From Lepiota brunneoincarnata (lineage: Eukaryota > Basidiomycota > Agaricomycetes > Agaricales > Agaricaceae): DNA of 64,000 bases. The translations under genes and the position numbers were made by a program. Each line of letters begins with the position of its first letter. Position 1 is the stretch's first letter. The notes below the pieces were generated by a model. That model worked only from the letters and a program-made list of their open reading frames with translations, was not told the origin of the DNA and ran no database searches. Where the stretch lies: contig JAEBUN010000002.1 of assembly GCA_023014365.1 (NCBI GenBank), positions 1 to 64,000 of the forward strand, in the 5' to 3' direction. Positions 1 to 8,295 of this stretch are shown here, in pieces.

Positions 1-549
1 CGGACCTAACCGGCTCGGTCGGGCGGGGCGTCCTCTAGCAGACCCGTGGGAAGGATAAGCCATCTAAGGTAAGTTACCCGCCACCGGTAAATCATGTCAC
101 CCGGTGCCGGGTTTCCAAGTTCTCACGCTTGGACCCCGTGCGAAAGTGCAACCTTGTTACGTTGTCACGTGACAGGCCCTACCCCGCCCGGATTGTTTCC
201 GTCGTCGGGTAACATAGCCCGATGGCACGTGACCGGTCGCACGATCACGTGACTTTTCCCAGACGCAAGCGCGCGTCTAAGTCAGCGCGGTAGTTTGAAA
301 CTCGAAGTTAAGTTTTTAATCCTATTTTCACCTGTTATTACGGGGGGATTATAAATACGTTCCGCGGATTTTGATCTATCGATCAAAATCGCAATCGATC
401 GCTATCGGCGACAATCGATTGGCACGGCAGGTATCTGACGGATATCGTGCGCCTGATGAGTCTTTATAAGACGAAACGGGTGGGTAGTTGGAAACCCCAA
501 CAACCCGTTGCGCCCCTCCGTCGCGACTCGTGTTTATAACGCCCCCTTT
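1..549 (+). mobile_element. 3' pLTR of outermost Penelope-like element (subtype A1), cut by window edge
   Basis: This block matches the 3' non-coding ends at 3210-3756, 13048-13586 and 19545-20093. It carries three CACGTG palindromes, a TATAAATA box near 350 and a hammerhead ribozyme at 449-513, and it ends on a CCCTAA tract at 550. No coding part is present because the element continues beyond the left edge. It differs from its sister copies by many single-base insertions or deletions, which looks more like consensus error at a contig end than biology. Confidence 0.85.
449..513 (+). ncRNA. Hammerhead ribozyme 1 (type I, family A)
   Basis: Seen directly: stem I strand GCGC (449-452), core CTGATGA (453-459), stem II hairpin GTCTT-TAT-AAGAC (460-472), core GAAA (473-476), stem III CGGGT/ACCCG (477-481 with 503-507) extended by GTTGG/CCAAC, then the cleavage triplet GTT (507-509) and the second stem I strand GCGC (510-513). 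Every invariant core base is present. Predicted self-cleavage is after 509. Hammerheads are known in PLE pLTRs, where they process the element RNA. Confidence 0.9.
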
Positions 550-576
550 CCTAACCCTAACCCTAACCCTAACCCC
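550..576 (+). repeat. Telomeric tract (CCCTAA)n between PLE copies
   Basis: About four CCTAACC units separate the pLTR end on the left from a 5'-truncated element on the right. The C-rich strand on top fits a chromosome end to the left. It marks a former chromosome terminus onto which the next element was added. Confidence 0.9.
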
Positions 577-596
577 TCAATTCGGCTTGGGACGAT

Positions 597-2685
597 TTCG
601 TCGATCGTCTCCGTTGGTCGATGTGGTTTAAAGCCACTGACGCCGAAGATGCTAAAGACGACTTTGATCAGACTACTGGTCGCCGAAGCCTAACCGCGTC
701 GCGATGCACCAGTTGGATAGGGTATTTGAGTATGGTATCTGGTGCGGTCGTAGGGCCATTGATAAAATGGTTTCTGATATGCCGACAGATGAACACGAAG
801 GGGACCGTTACAAGCACGCACTTGCTCCCCCCGGTGGCCAAACTCCGCGACTACTTGACGTCCCACGAACTCGTCGTAGTAGCGACCGATAAGAACCTTG
901 GTTGCGCAGTTGCCCCGCGTGCCTGGATCATTGAAAAAGCGCTCTCGTTATTGTCGAACCGTGTAGATTACGAACCGGTTAGCGCCGTTACGGCGTACAA
1001 TATACTTTGTGATAAAAATAACCACATTAAGAGCATTGCGAGATTGTCGGAAGATTTCGGCATTCAATCGCAGCTTCCCCGCTTCTTTCGGAGTCAGTTA
1101 TCGGTCGAACCTAGTTCGATCCCGACGTTTTATGTCATTCCTAAAATACATAAGACACCGGTAGCTGCCCGGCCGATTTTACCGTGCCACTCCGTCCCGC
1201 AAGGGCCTGCAGGGAAGTACGTAAGCAAAAGTCTCAAACCGATTATCCAATCGGCGCCGTACGTTATACATGGATCTAAGGATCTGGCGATAAAATTGAG
1301 CAAGTTGTCGCTACCGCCCGCAGTTCCGATTCGAGAACGGTATGCTCAAGCGTCTATACTTTGTCTCGGGCGACGTAGTCGCCTTCTATCCACACGTGGA
1401 TGTTCAAAAGGCACACTCCTATGCCGAAGAATATTACACCCGTTGGTTAGCCGAGTCAGAGCCGGAAGTCGAAGATGCTGACTTCGACGCAACGCATGCA
1501 GCAGCTAAAGTACAGCTGTTACGGGAATGCATGCGGGCAGCGGACGACAACTTACTGGTGCAGTTCCAGGGTAAATATTACCGTCAGGCCCGTGGTTTAG
1601 CGATGGGTGTGGCTTCTAGCCCCGATCTCGCGAACATCTACGGCGTACACTTCGAGGAGGAGTGCGTAGCCCTGCGGTCACCCGACGTGGCGTTCTACGG
1701 ACGCTACATCGACGATTGTCTCGCTCTCGTGTATGCGTATCGAGAGGAGGATGCCTTGCGGCTACTCAGAGATAATTTAATGTTCGATAACTGTACCATT
1801 ACGTGGTCATCTTCGGATCAATACATGGTGTTCCTAGACATGATGCTGTTTACGGCAAACGGTCGCCTCCACCATAAGGCGTATAGGAAACCGATGAACC
1901 ACTTTGAGCGCATTCCTTGGATCAGCTTTCATCCCCTTTACGTTAAGAAAGGGACGTTTGTATCAGAGCTGTCGAGGCTTGCCGCGCTTTCTTCGCGTTT
2001 CGACGATTACGTGAAGGCATGTAGAGAAGCTTCGGATATCTACATTGCGCGTGGCTACCCTCCGTTGTTGATCGCCGCTTGGCTTCGCGATAACTACCGA
2101 GCACGTTGGGATGTACGGCTAAGGGAGTCCGTACCGCCAGCGAATGGCGTGCTTGTGCTAAAAAGCGAATACAACATATCCTGGGACATGTTTAATGCTC
2201 ACGAACTTGAGGACAGTATGAAGACTGGGTGGGCGCAGGCAATGAATGTCTTCGCCCGTGCAGACGTCCGGGGGCGGAATAACGTACCGCTTCCGTACGA
2301 TCTGACCAAACTAGGTATCCCTAAGAAGGCGTCCGAGTTGATGCGTCTCTTTACTAAGATCCCGCGTGCTGAAGCCGAGGCTGACTTGGCGGAGTGTGCA
2401 AAGGATTGGTGTTTAGACTCGGGTTGGCAAGGACCTTTCTTACGCCTAGATAGACTCGGTCTTTTCGGTCGCCGTCTGTTGGTTTCGAAGAAAAGAACCC
2501 GACAGATAATGGACCTTACGTCAATTTGGCGTGCTTCTGTTCTCGCGCGGCGCGACCGCCAGGCGTTAATTACCGACTTCTTCGCCGAAGCTCGAGCTCC
2601 CGTGGCCTCTTCTTCCGCTCCGGCGGTAGAACACCACCGTGAGAAGACGCCTGATCCGTGGATCGCGATTGCGAACTTCGATTGA
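597..2685 (+). pseudogene. PLE reverse transcriptase, truncated and frameshifted (A1)
   Basis: Compared with the open copy ending at 10706, this copy lacks the N-terminal half and has three frame changes: one base lost near 671, one gained near 828 (restoring frame) and four gained near 1316. RT landmarks remain in pieces: PKIHKTPVAARPI (motifs 1-2), SGDVVAFYPHV (motif A, catalytic Asp), GLAMGVASSPDLAN (motif B), RYIDD (motif C, catalytic Asp pair) and FLDMM (motif D). The stop is TGA at 2683-2685. All three lesions lie in the first 1.4 kb of the window, where the non-coding DNA also has many indels relative to its sisters, so some or all may be sequencing errors and the true copy may be open. 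Confidence 0.85.
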
Positions 2686-2686
2686 T

Positions 2687-2935
2687 ATGGCTTACGTGGT
2701 ATACCATGCCAGCCGTAGTTGTCCGCACAACCTAGCTGCGGCGACTGGTACCAAGTCGGCGTCCAAATGGGGAAATCCCTGGGCGTTCGGGTACCGACCT
2801 CTGCGGGGTGATTCCCGTATGTCGGCCGGCCCATATTTGCTGATCTTGAGTAACCTTCCTGGGACCCCGTTGTTAGAAGACTTCGGGGTTGCACGACCTG
2901 CGCTTCGATCGCAGCACGCGAAAACAGGTTTTTAA
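2687..2935 (+). CDS. Candidate small ORF3 downstream of PLE RT (A1 copy)
   Basis: An 82-codon frame whose ATG follows the RT TGA stop by one base. Function unknown. The central peptide YRPLRGDSRM recurs in the diverged family B copy at almost the same distance from its own ATG, and the two base differences in that stretch are both synonymous. A second shared block (LIL-NLPG-P) follows. That pattern supports coding, but the frame is short and an RNA role of the same block cannot be excluded. Confidence 0.45.
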   Translation: MAYVVYHASRSCPHNLAAATGTKSASKWGNPWAFGYRPLRGDSRMSAGPYLLILSNLPGTPLLEDFGVARPALRSQHAKTGF

Positions 2936-3131
2936 ATAGGTGGCCTTTTATCGGTTTGGGTGTGATGGTGCGGCGTAACCCGGAACCACGTCTGGGGGGG
3001 CGGTTATGCCCCCTTCCTAAGTCTTTCGAATAGTAACTCTCGCGTAAACGGTAAACAACGTAAGTTCGACCCCTGATGGCGGTTAACTCGCTTTAAAACG
3101 CCGGTTATATGCCGTGCGGAGCGTTCTTTGC

Positions 3132-3230
3132 GGTAAGTACTACCTTACCTTCCCGACGAGGGCGGCATACTAATACTATGTTACCCCCTAACCCGAACCC
3201 GAACCTAACCGGACCTAACCGGCTCGGTCG
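3132..3230 (+). repeat. Start of 3' pLTR with internal degenerate telomere-like repeats
   Basis: After a GGTAAGTACT motif at 3132 comes a run of CCTAACC-like units with GA and GG spacers at about 3186-3220, then GGCTCGGTCGGGCGGGG. The same arrangement begins every pLTR in the window. These units are part of the element, unlike the plain CCCTAA tracts at the element boundaries. Confidence 0.7.
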
Positions 3231-3372
3231 GGCGGGGCGTCCTCTAGCAGACCCGTGGGAAGGATAGCCATCTAAGGTAAGTACACCGCCACCGGTAAAT
3301 CATGTCGCCGGTGCCGGGTTTCACAAGTTCTCACGCTTGGACCCCGTGCGAAAGTGCACCTTGTTACGTTGT

Positions 3373-3566
3373 CACGTGACGGCCCTACCCCGGCCCGGAT
3401 TGTTCCGTCGTCGGGTAACATAGCCCGATGGCACGTGACCGGTCGCACGATCACGTGACTTTTCCCAGACGCAAGCGCGCGTCTAAGTCAGCGCGGTAAG
3501 TTTTGAAACTCGAAGTTAAGTTTTTAATCCTATTTTCACCTGTTATTAACGGGGGGATTATAAATA
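3373..3566 (+). promoter_or_regulatory. pLTR promoter-like cluster: three CACGTG palindromes and TATA box
   Basis: CACGTG occurs at 3373-3378 (within GTCACGTGAC), 3432-3437 and 3452-3457; TATAAATA lies at 3559-3566, about 90 bases before the hammerhead. TCACGTGA is a classic bHLH (Cbf1/Pho4/USF type) site. The position fits transcription reading inward from the telomere into the next element. Promoter activity is inferred, not shown. Confidence 0.55.
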
Positions 3567-3656
3567 CGTTCCGCGGATTTTGATCTATCGATCAAAATCG
3601 CAATCGATCGCTATCGGCGACAATCGATTGGACGGCAGGTATCTGACGGATATCGT

Positions 3657-3721
3657 GCGCCTGATGAGTCTTTATAAGACGAAACGGGTGGGTAGTTGGA
3701 AACCCCAACAACCCGTTGCGC
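3657..3721 (+). ncRNA. Hammerhead ribozyme 2 (family A)
   Basis: Same bases as ribozyme 1: stem I GCGC, CTGATGA at 3661-3667, stem II at 3668-3680, GAAA at 3681-3684, stem III closing at 3715 and GTT then GCGC. Predicted cleavage after 3717. Confidence 0.92.
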
Positions 3722-3756
3722 CCCTCCGTCGCGACTCGTGTTTATACGCCCCCTTT

Positions 3757-3784
3757 CCTAACCCTAACCCCTAACCCCTAACCC
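3757..3784 (+). repeat. Telomeric tract between A1 and B copies
   Basis: About four units, two of them seven bases long (CCCCTAA), joining the A1 pLTR end to a 5'-truncated family B element. Confidence 0.88.
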
Positions 3785-6143
3785 AAGGGGAAGGGGTCGT
3801 GGTCGCCGGGGGAATTAGATGTCGCCCCCGGGACGTCGTCGTTAGGCGGCGTACGCCATACCTTCAGGTACGATAATTACCGTACTTATCCTGATTGGCT
3901 ACTAAGGATACCCCTACACGCAGCCCAACGATATATAGTGCTACGGACTCCTTGTGTAGTATTAGAGTCCATGCGTTACCGTAGCGCTATACACACTATT
4001 GATTGCGAGTTACCGCGTGATTTGAGCCTCCACCTAAGTGTCGGAATGAAATATATGTTACCGACTAAGTACTGTAAGGATAAGATCCGAAGTGCTTGGG
4101 ACGATTTCGTCGATCGTCTCCGGTGGTCAACGTACTTTAAAGCACAGTTGCCCGATGGTGGAAAAGACGACGAGTTCGATCCAGACTATTGGGTCCGCAA
4201 GGAACGTACGTTCGCGGGTCCTTTAGATCGGGCGTTCGAGTTTGGTGTCCAGCAAGGCGGTCGGATCCTCAATGAGATGATTTCGCAAATGCCCGAGGAC
4301 GATTCGGAGGGGGTCCACTTCTACGCACGTTCGCATGCCCCCCCGATTTCCAAACTACGTGACTATTTGGCGTCTCACCAGCTCGCCGTTTTGGTCACAG
4401 ATAAGAACCTAGGTTGCGCAGTTGCCCCGCGTGCCTGGATCGTACAGCAAACTCTCCGGCTACTAGGCAATGCAGCGGACTATACTCCGCTCTCGAAAGT
4501 CGAGGCTTTCGGCCATTTGTATGCCAAGAATAAACATATGGGACGTATCGCGCGATACGCGTTTGAGTTTGAGTTAAACCCTCAGCTCCCCGGCTTTTTT
4601 CGGAGCCAGCAATCGGACCAGCCTTCGGCTGTCCCGAATTTCTATGTTATCCCCAAGATACATAAGAAACCGGTTGCTGCGAGGCCTATATTGCCTTGTC
4701 ACTCCGTTCCCCAAGGTCCTGCCGGGAAATACGTCTCCAAAAATCTCAAACCGATCGTACGCTCGAGGCCTTTTGTCATTCACGGCACGAAGGACCTGGC
4801 GATCAAACTGAGTAGATTATCGTTACCGCAGGCCAAGTTCGAGGCCGATGGTTATAAGCGTTTGTACCTTGTGTCGGGCGACGTAGTTGCCTTCTACCCT
4901 AATGTAGATGTTAATAAAGCGCACAACTTTGCAGTGCAATATTACATGCAGCATTTGGCAGAACGCGAGGTACCAGAACATGAGTTCGACGCTCAGGAGT
5001 GCGCTAGGCTGATTACAGTCTTTCGGGAGTGTCTCTCCGCCGCGGACGATAATCTTATCTGCCAGTTCGAAGGGCGATTCTGGAAACAGGCGCGTGGCTT
5101 GGCGATGGGGGTGGCTTCCTCCCCAGATCTCGCCAACCTTTACGGCTCATGGTTCGAGGAACGATGCGCCGCGCTCACTGACCCTTCAGTAGCGTTCTAC
5201 GGACGTTACATCGACGATTGTCTCGCTCTTGTCTATGCGACGAGTGAAGGCGGCTGCGTTAGCGCTGCTGGAAGGCAATCTTAAGTTCGATAACTGCCAG
5301 ATTAAGTGGTCATCGTCGGACAGTTACATGACGTTTCTGGACATGACGTTGTTCATTGCGGACAATCGCCTCCACCATAAGGCATACCGGAAACCGATGA
5401 ACCACTTCGAACGTATTCCCTGGATTAGCTATCACCCATTGTACGTGAAGAGAGGCACGTTCATAAGTGAGCTATCGCGGTTAGCAACCCTCTGTTCGCG
5501 TTATCACGATTTCGCGGACTCGTGTAGAGAAGCAGCGGATATCTACATAGCGAGAGGTTACCCGCCGGCGTTGATCGCGTCTTGGCTTAGGAATAACTAC
5601 CAAGCGCGGTGGGATGCGAGGTTCAGTGAGAGCTCGCCGCCACAGACAGACGTACTTGTACTGAAAAGCGAGTTCAACGCCTCCTGGGATTTCTTTAACG
5701 TTCAAAAGCTAGAGGAACAACTGAAGGACGGGTGGGCACAGGCCTTACGGTTCTTTGCCTCGGACCTTCCGGACCTGCGTAAAGAGCTCGCAGTTAACCC
5801 GGATGTGCTCCCGAAACGATCCCTGAAGTACGACGAGATGCGTCGGATCCTTTCCGAACCGGAAGCGACTACGGGGGACTTTAATGTCCTTGCGGAAAGC
5901 GACCCAAGTAAGATCGGTGAAGGCCGTCGCGGCCGTTTCCTAAGGCTCGATAAGCTCGACCTTCTTAACCGTCGTGTGTTGGTCTCGAAGAAGCGAACCA
6001 CACAAGTGATGGATCTCACCGCCGCTTGGCGGAAAGTTGTTCTTAATCAAAGAGATAAGCAAGCGCTTGAGGACACCTTTGAAGTACATCAAAGGCAGAG
6101 AACGCTTGATACATGGTTGAACGTATTCAATGCTACTAAGTAG
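3785..6143 (+). pseudogene. PLE reverse transcriptase, family B, one frameshift
   Basis: The frame is open from the truncation point (reading through TYPDWLLRIP, which aligns with STYPDWLLTVTP of family A) to about 5250. There one extra G in GAAGGCGGCTGCG shifts the frame, and it then continues open to TAG at 6143. RT motifs are intact: PKIHKKPVAARPI, SGDVVAFYPNV, GLAMGVASSPDLAN, YGRYIDDCLAL, FLDMTLF, and the PLE-typical block around HFERIPWISYHP. No GIY-YIG domain follows. A single one-base lesion just after the catalytic YIDD could be mutation or sequence error. In the +1 frame, the first 30 bases read as an RGRGRGRRGN peptide ending in TAG at 3816-3818. Confidence 0.88.
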
Positions 6144-6149
6144 CTGGAT

Positions 6150-6308
6150 ATGGCCTGTGGGTACCGTGCGCGTCTGTCTCGTTTACGCCTATACAGCATT
6201 GCGAGTCCACGCATGGCTAAGTCGCCGCGCGATATGGGAAACCTAGCGCGGACGGAGTACCGGCCTCTGCGGGGTGATTCCCGCATGCTGGCAGGGTCAC
6301 GTAGCTGA
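6150..6308 (+). CDS. Candidate ORF3, family B version
   Basis: The ATG lies six bases after the RT stop. The 52-codon frame reaches YRPLRGDSRM-AG at residue 37 (residue 36 in family A), then stops at TGA. One missing base relative to family A just before the stop would otherwise let it continue into LILLNLPGAP, matching LILSNLPGTP of family A, before a stop. Function unknown; it is either a shortened version or another one-base lesion. Confidence 0.4.
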   Translation: MACGYRARLSRLRLYSIASPRMAKSPRDMGNLARTEYRPLRGDSRMLAGSRS

Positions 6309-6977
6309 TCTTGTTGAACCTACCTGGGGCGCCGAGCGGATAGCGGAGCGCTGCACGACCCGGACTTCGAGAGCCGGCAAGCGAAAACAGGTCTTAAGTG
6401 GTGATCTTTTATCGGTGTGATTGCGCTGGTATAGCAGAACTCCGGAACCCACGTGAAAGGGGCCAGCCTACCGATGGCCGCCCCCCCTAAGTACATCTAC
6501 CCAACGCGGCGGATCGTTCGTTATCATGTTTATCCCTAGCTTTTATCCCTTACGGTGCGCGCTGAATATTTACGGCAGCGGATCCGTCGTGGAACTTTGC
6601 GGTAAGCACTTATCTTACCTTCGCATCAGAGAGGACCCACACTAACCGTGGGAAAACCCCTAACCCTAACCGAAACCTAACCGAGCCCTTTACGCAACTC
6701 GGCGAAGGCGTAGGAAGGGGCTTCCTTTCTAGGACCGTGCGAAGATATAACCGTTTTGGTAAGTGTGCGCTCATAGGTACGTCATGTCCTATGAATAACT
6801 CACCCGGGCCTGTCGGCCCGGATGCTCGTGTGAATTTCTTACGGTAGCATTTGATGCCCGGTTAGGGCGGAGATGTAAGTCTTTTGGGAGGCACTCGGAC
6901 CTGTGCGCTGAGGTAAGCCCGACCCCGTGGGAAGTCCGACTTCCGCGGAGTTAGTCGCCCGTGTAAGTTCCCACGGT

Positions 6978-7014
6978 CACGTGATTTTTCTCAGCGTGAT
7001 CACGTGGTCACGTG
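6978..7014 (+). promoter_or_regulatory. Three CACGTG palindromes in family B pLTR
   Basis: CACGTG at 6978-6983, 7001-7006 and 7009-7014, about 150 bases before the hammerhead. The surrounding DNA differs from family A, so keeping three copies suggests a bound protein such as a bHLH factor. Confidence 0.5.
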
Positions 7015-7160
7015 CATATTCCCTCGGTGAAAAATGTGAGTTATTTTTAGCTTCGTTATGTAAGCTGTTCCACGGATTGCACAGCAAATGTCGCAATCCC
7101 GGTCGGTAAGCCCGGAACGCTTCCCGATTGGACGGATGGTAAGTCTGATGGACTAATCGT

Positions 7161-7228
7161 GCGCCTGACGAGTCCGTTATAAGGACGAAACGGGTGGGTG
7201 ATCGTACTAACTTACGACCCCGTTGCGC
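7161..7228 (+). ncRNA. Hammerhead ribozyme 3 (family B)
   Basis: Stem I GCGC (7161-7164), core CTGACGA (7165-7171), stem II GTCC/GGAC with a seven-base loop (7172-7186), GAAA (7187-7190), stem III CGGG/CCCG, triplet GTT (7222-7224), stem I GCGC (7225-7228). Stem II and the outer part of stem III differ from family A yet still pair, which is compensatory evidence for the fold. Confidence 0.9.
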
Positions 7229-7263
7229 CCAAGTCCACCGGCTCAGTCGTATATTTCCTTCTT

Positions 7264-7273
7264 CCCTAACCCT
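7264..7273 (+). repeat. Short telomeric junction (CCCTAACCCT)
   Basis: One and a half telomere units join the family B pLTR to an A2 element truncated at CACGGTGTCGGAG, which is internal ORF sequence in the complete copy (14388 onward). Confidence 0.85.
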
Positions 7274-7355
7274 CACGGTGTCGGAGACACAACTCGGCTC
7301 TGCTCGCCGCGCGCCCATTCGGGCTGCTGCATCGCTTGCAGAGCTACTGGCATGT

Positions 7356-8295
7356 ATGCCGTCGTCTTACAGGGACGCGATGCGACCCTACCTGATCGAG
7401 GGGATGAAAACCCGACGTCAGGCGCAGAACTGTAGGACGGCCCTCAATCGTCTTGAGGGCCACCAGACGGCGGGTACATTCCCGTCCGAGCTCAAGGCTA
7501 GGCGGACGCCCTTTGCGTTCACCAAGTCTTACATCCAGGAAAACCCGCAAGCTATCGCGGCGTTTTCCGAGAGCGACGTCGCCTACCGCAAGGCAGAGCT
7601 GACGAGAGGCATTGCCCACAAGCGTGCCGAGCTCTCGTTCCTGGAGGGACAGCTGACTTTGTCACCCGTTGCCGGGGTGACCGAGAATCCACTATGGATC
7701 GCGATCCAGGAGTCTCTCGGAAAGGTCTACGACCGTATCCGACGCAAGAGTCAGGTCATGAAGTATGGCGCGCCCACCGCTGATTCGCATGGGCGTCCTG
7801 TTCAGCTCGGATGGAGGGAGGATCCTTCTATCCTCCGGGAGTTCGTCGAAGTTCTTGAAGACACTCCCGCCATCTTCGATCGGGCCGTTTCTTTCGTCGA
7901 CGATCAGATACTCGCGGAAGAGGCGAAGATGGAGAAAAAGAAGGCCCTGAAGGAGAGTTTCGAGATGGAGGTTGATGAAGCCGCTGGCCCGTCGACCGCT
8001 CCCACCATCACCGCCGAATCGATCGCTCAGATGGTCGACAAGCGGGTAGCCGCTATCCTGAAGGGCAAGGAGAAGAAAGAGGGGAAGGTGAACGCGTATT
8101 CGTTACACGCGTCTGATCTTCATACTTACCCCGATTTACTTTCTATCTTAACAGAAGTCCCCTGCGACCAAGAAAGGAGCAGGCGCACGCGCGAAGGAGG
8201 AAGTCACGGCGGCTCCGGCCCCCAAGGACAACCAACGACGCAAGCGAGGCGCCGGCAGGGGCGGGAAAAGAGGAGGGCGAACGAGGGGGAACTAG
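7356..8295 (+). CDS. Candidate spliced ORF1 product with RGG-rich tail
   Basis: Joining 7356-8087 to 8155-8295 removes a 67-nt intron that starts GTGAACG and ends TTAACAG. This shifts the frame into a lysine/arginine/glycine-rich tail (KKGAGARAK, RKRGAGRGGKRGG) that stops at TAG 8293-8295. In the sister A2 copy the bases differ (CTGATC for CTAGTC), yet the tail still stops at the same codon (TGA). In family B the same +1 frame also ends in an RG-rich peptide finishing GN then stop. It would be a Gag-like nucleic-acid-binding protein by inference. Splicing itself is not shown. Confidence 0.5.

Larger units (their letters stand above)
577..3756 (+). mobile_element. PLE copy, subtype A1, 5' truncated, frameshifted
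   Basis: Runs from a truncation point inside the ORF (near the block read as WDDFVDRLRW in intact copies) through the RT domain, the small ORF3 and a 3' pLTR with a hammerhead, ending at a telomeric tract. There is no GIY-YIG endonuclease after the RT, which is the mark of telomere-attached PLEs. Sequence is nearly identical to 11786-13586 over the shared part. Confidence 0.9.
3785..7263 (+). mobile_element. PLE copy, family B, 5' truncated
   Basis: The only family B copy. Its RT protein is clearly homologous to family A but diverged along its length, and its pLTR differs at most bases while keeping the same layout: GGTAAG motifs, telomere-like units at 6655-6685, three CACGTG sites, and a hammerhead at 7161-7228 ending near CCCTAACCCT. 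This makes it the key comparison for deciding what is conserved. Confidence 0.9.

Noticed and set aside
2199..2894. A 231-codon antisense frame present in four PLE copies
   Set aside because: It is the complement of the RT tail. It recurs only because family A copies are nearly identical, and family B does not keep it.
7194..7273. N-terminal extension of the open PLE ORF into the neighbouring hammerhead and telomere tract
   Set aside because: This stretch belongs to the family B element. The frame is open there by chance, and the complete A2 copy shows a different true N-terminus.
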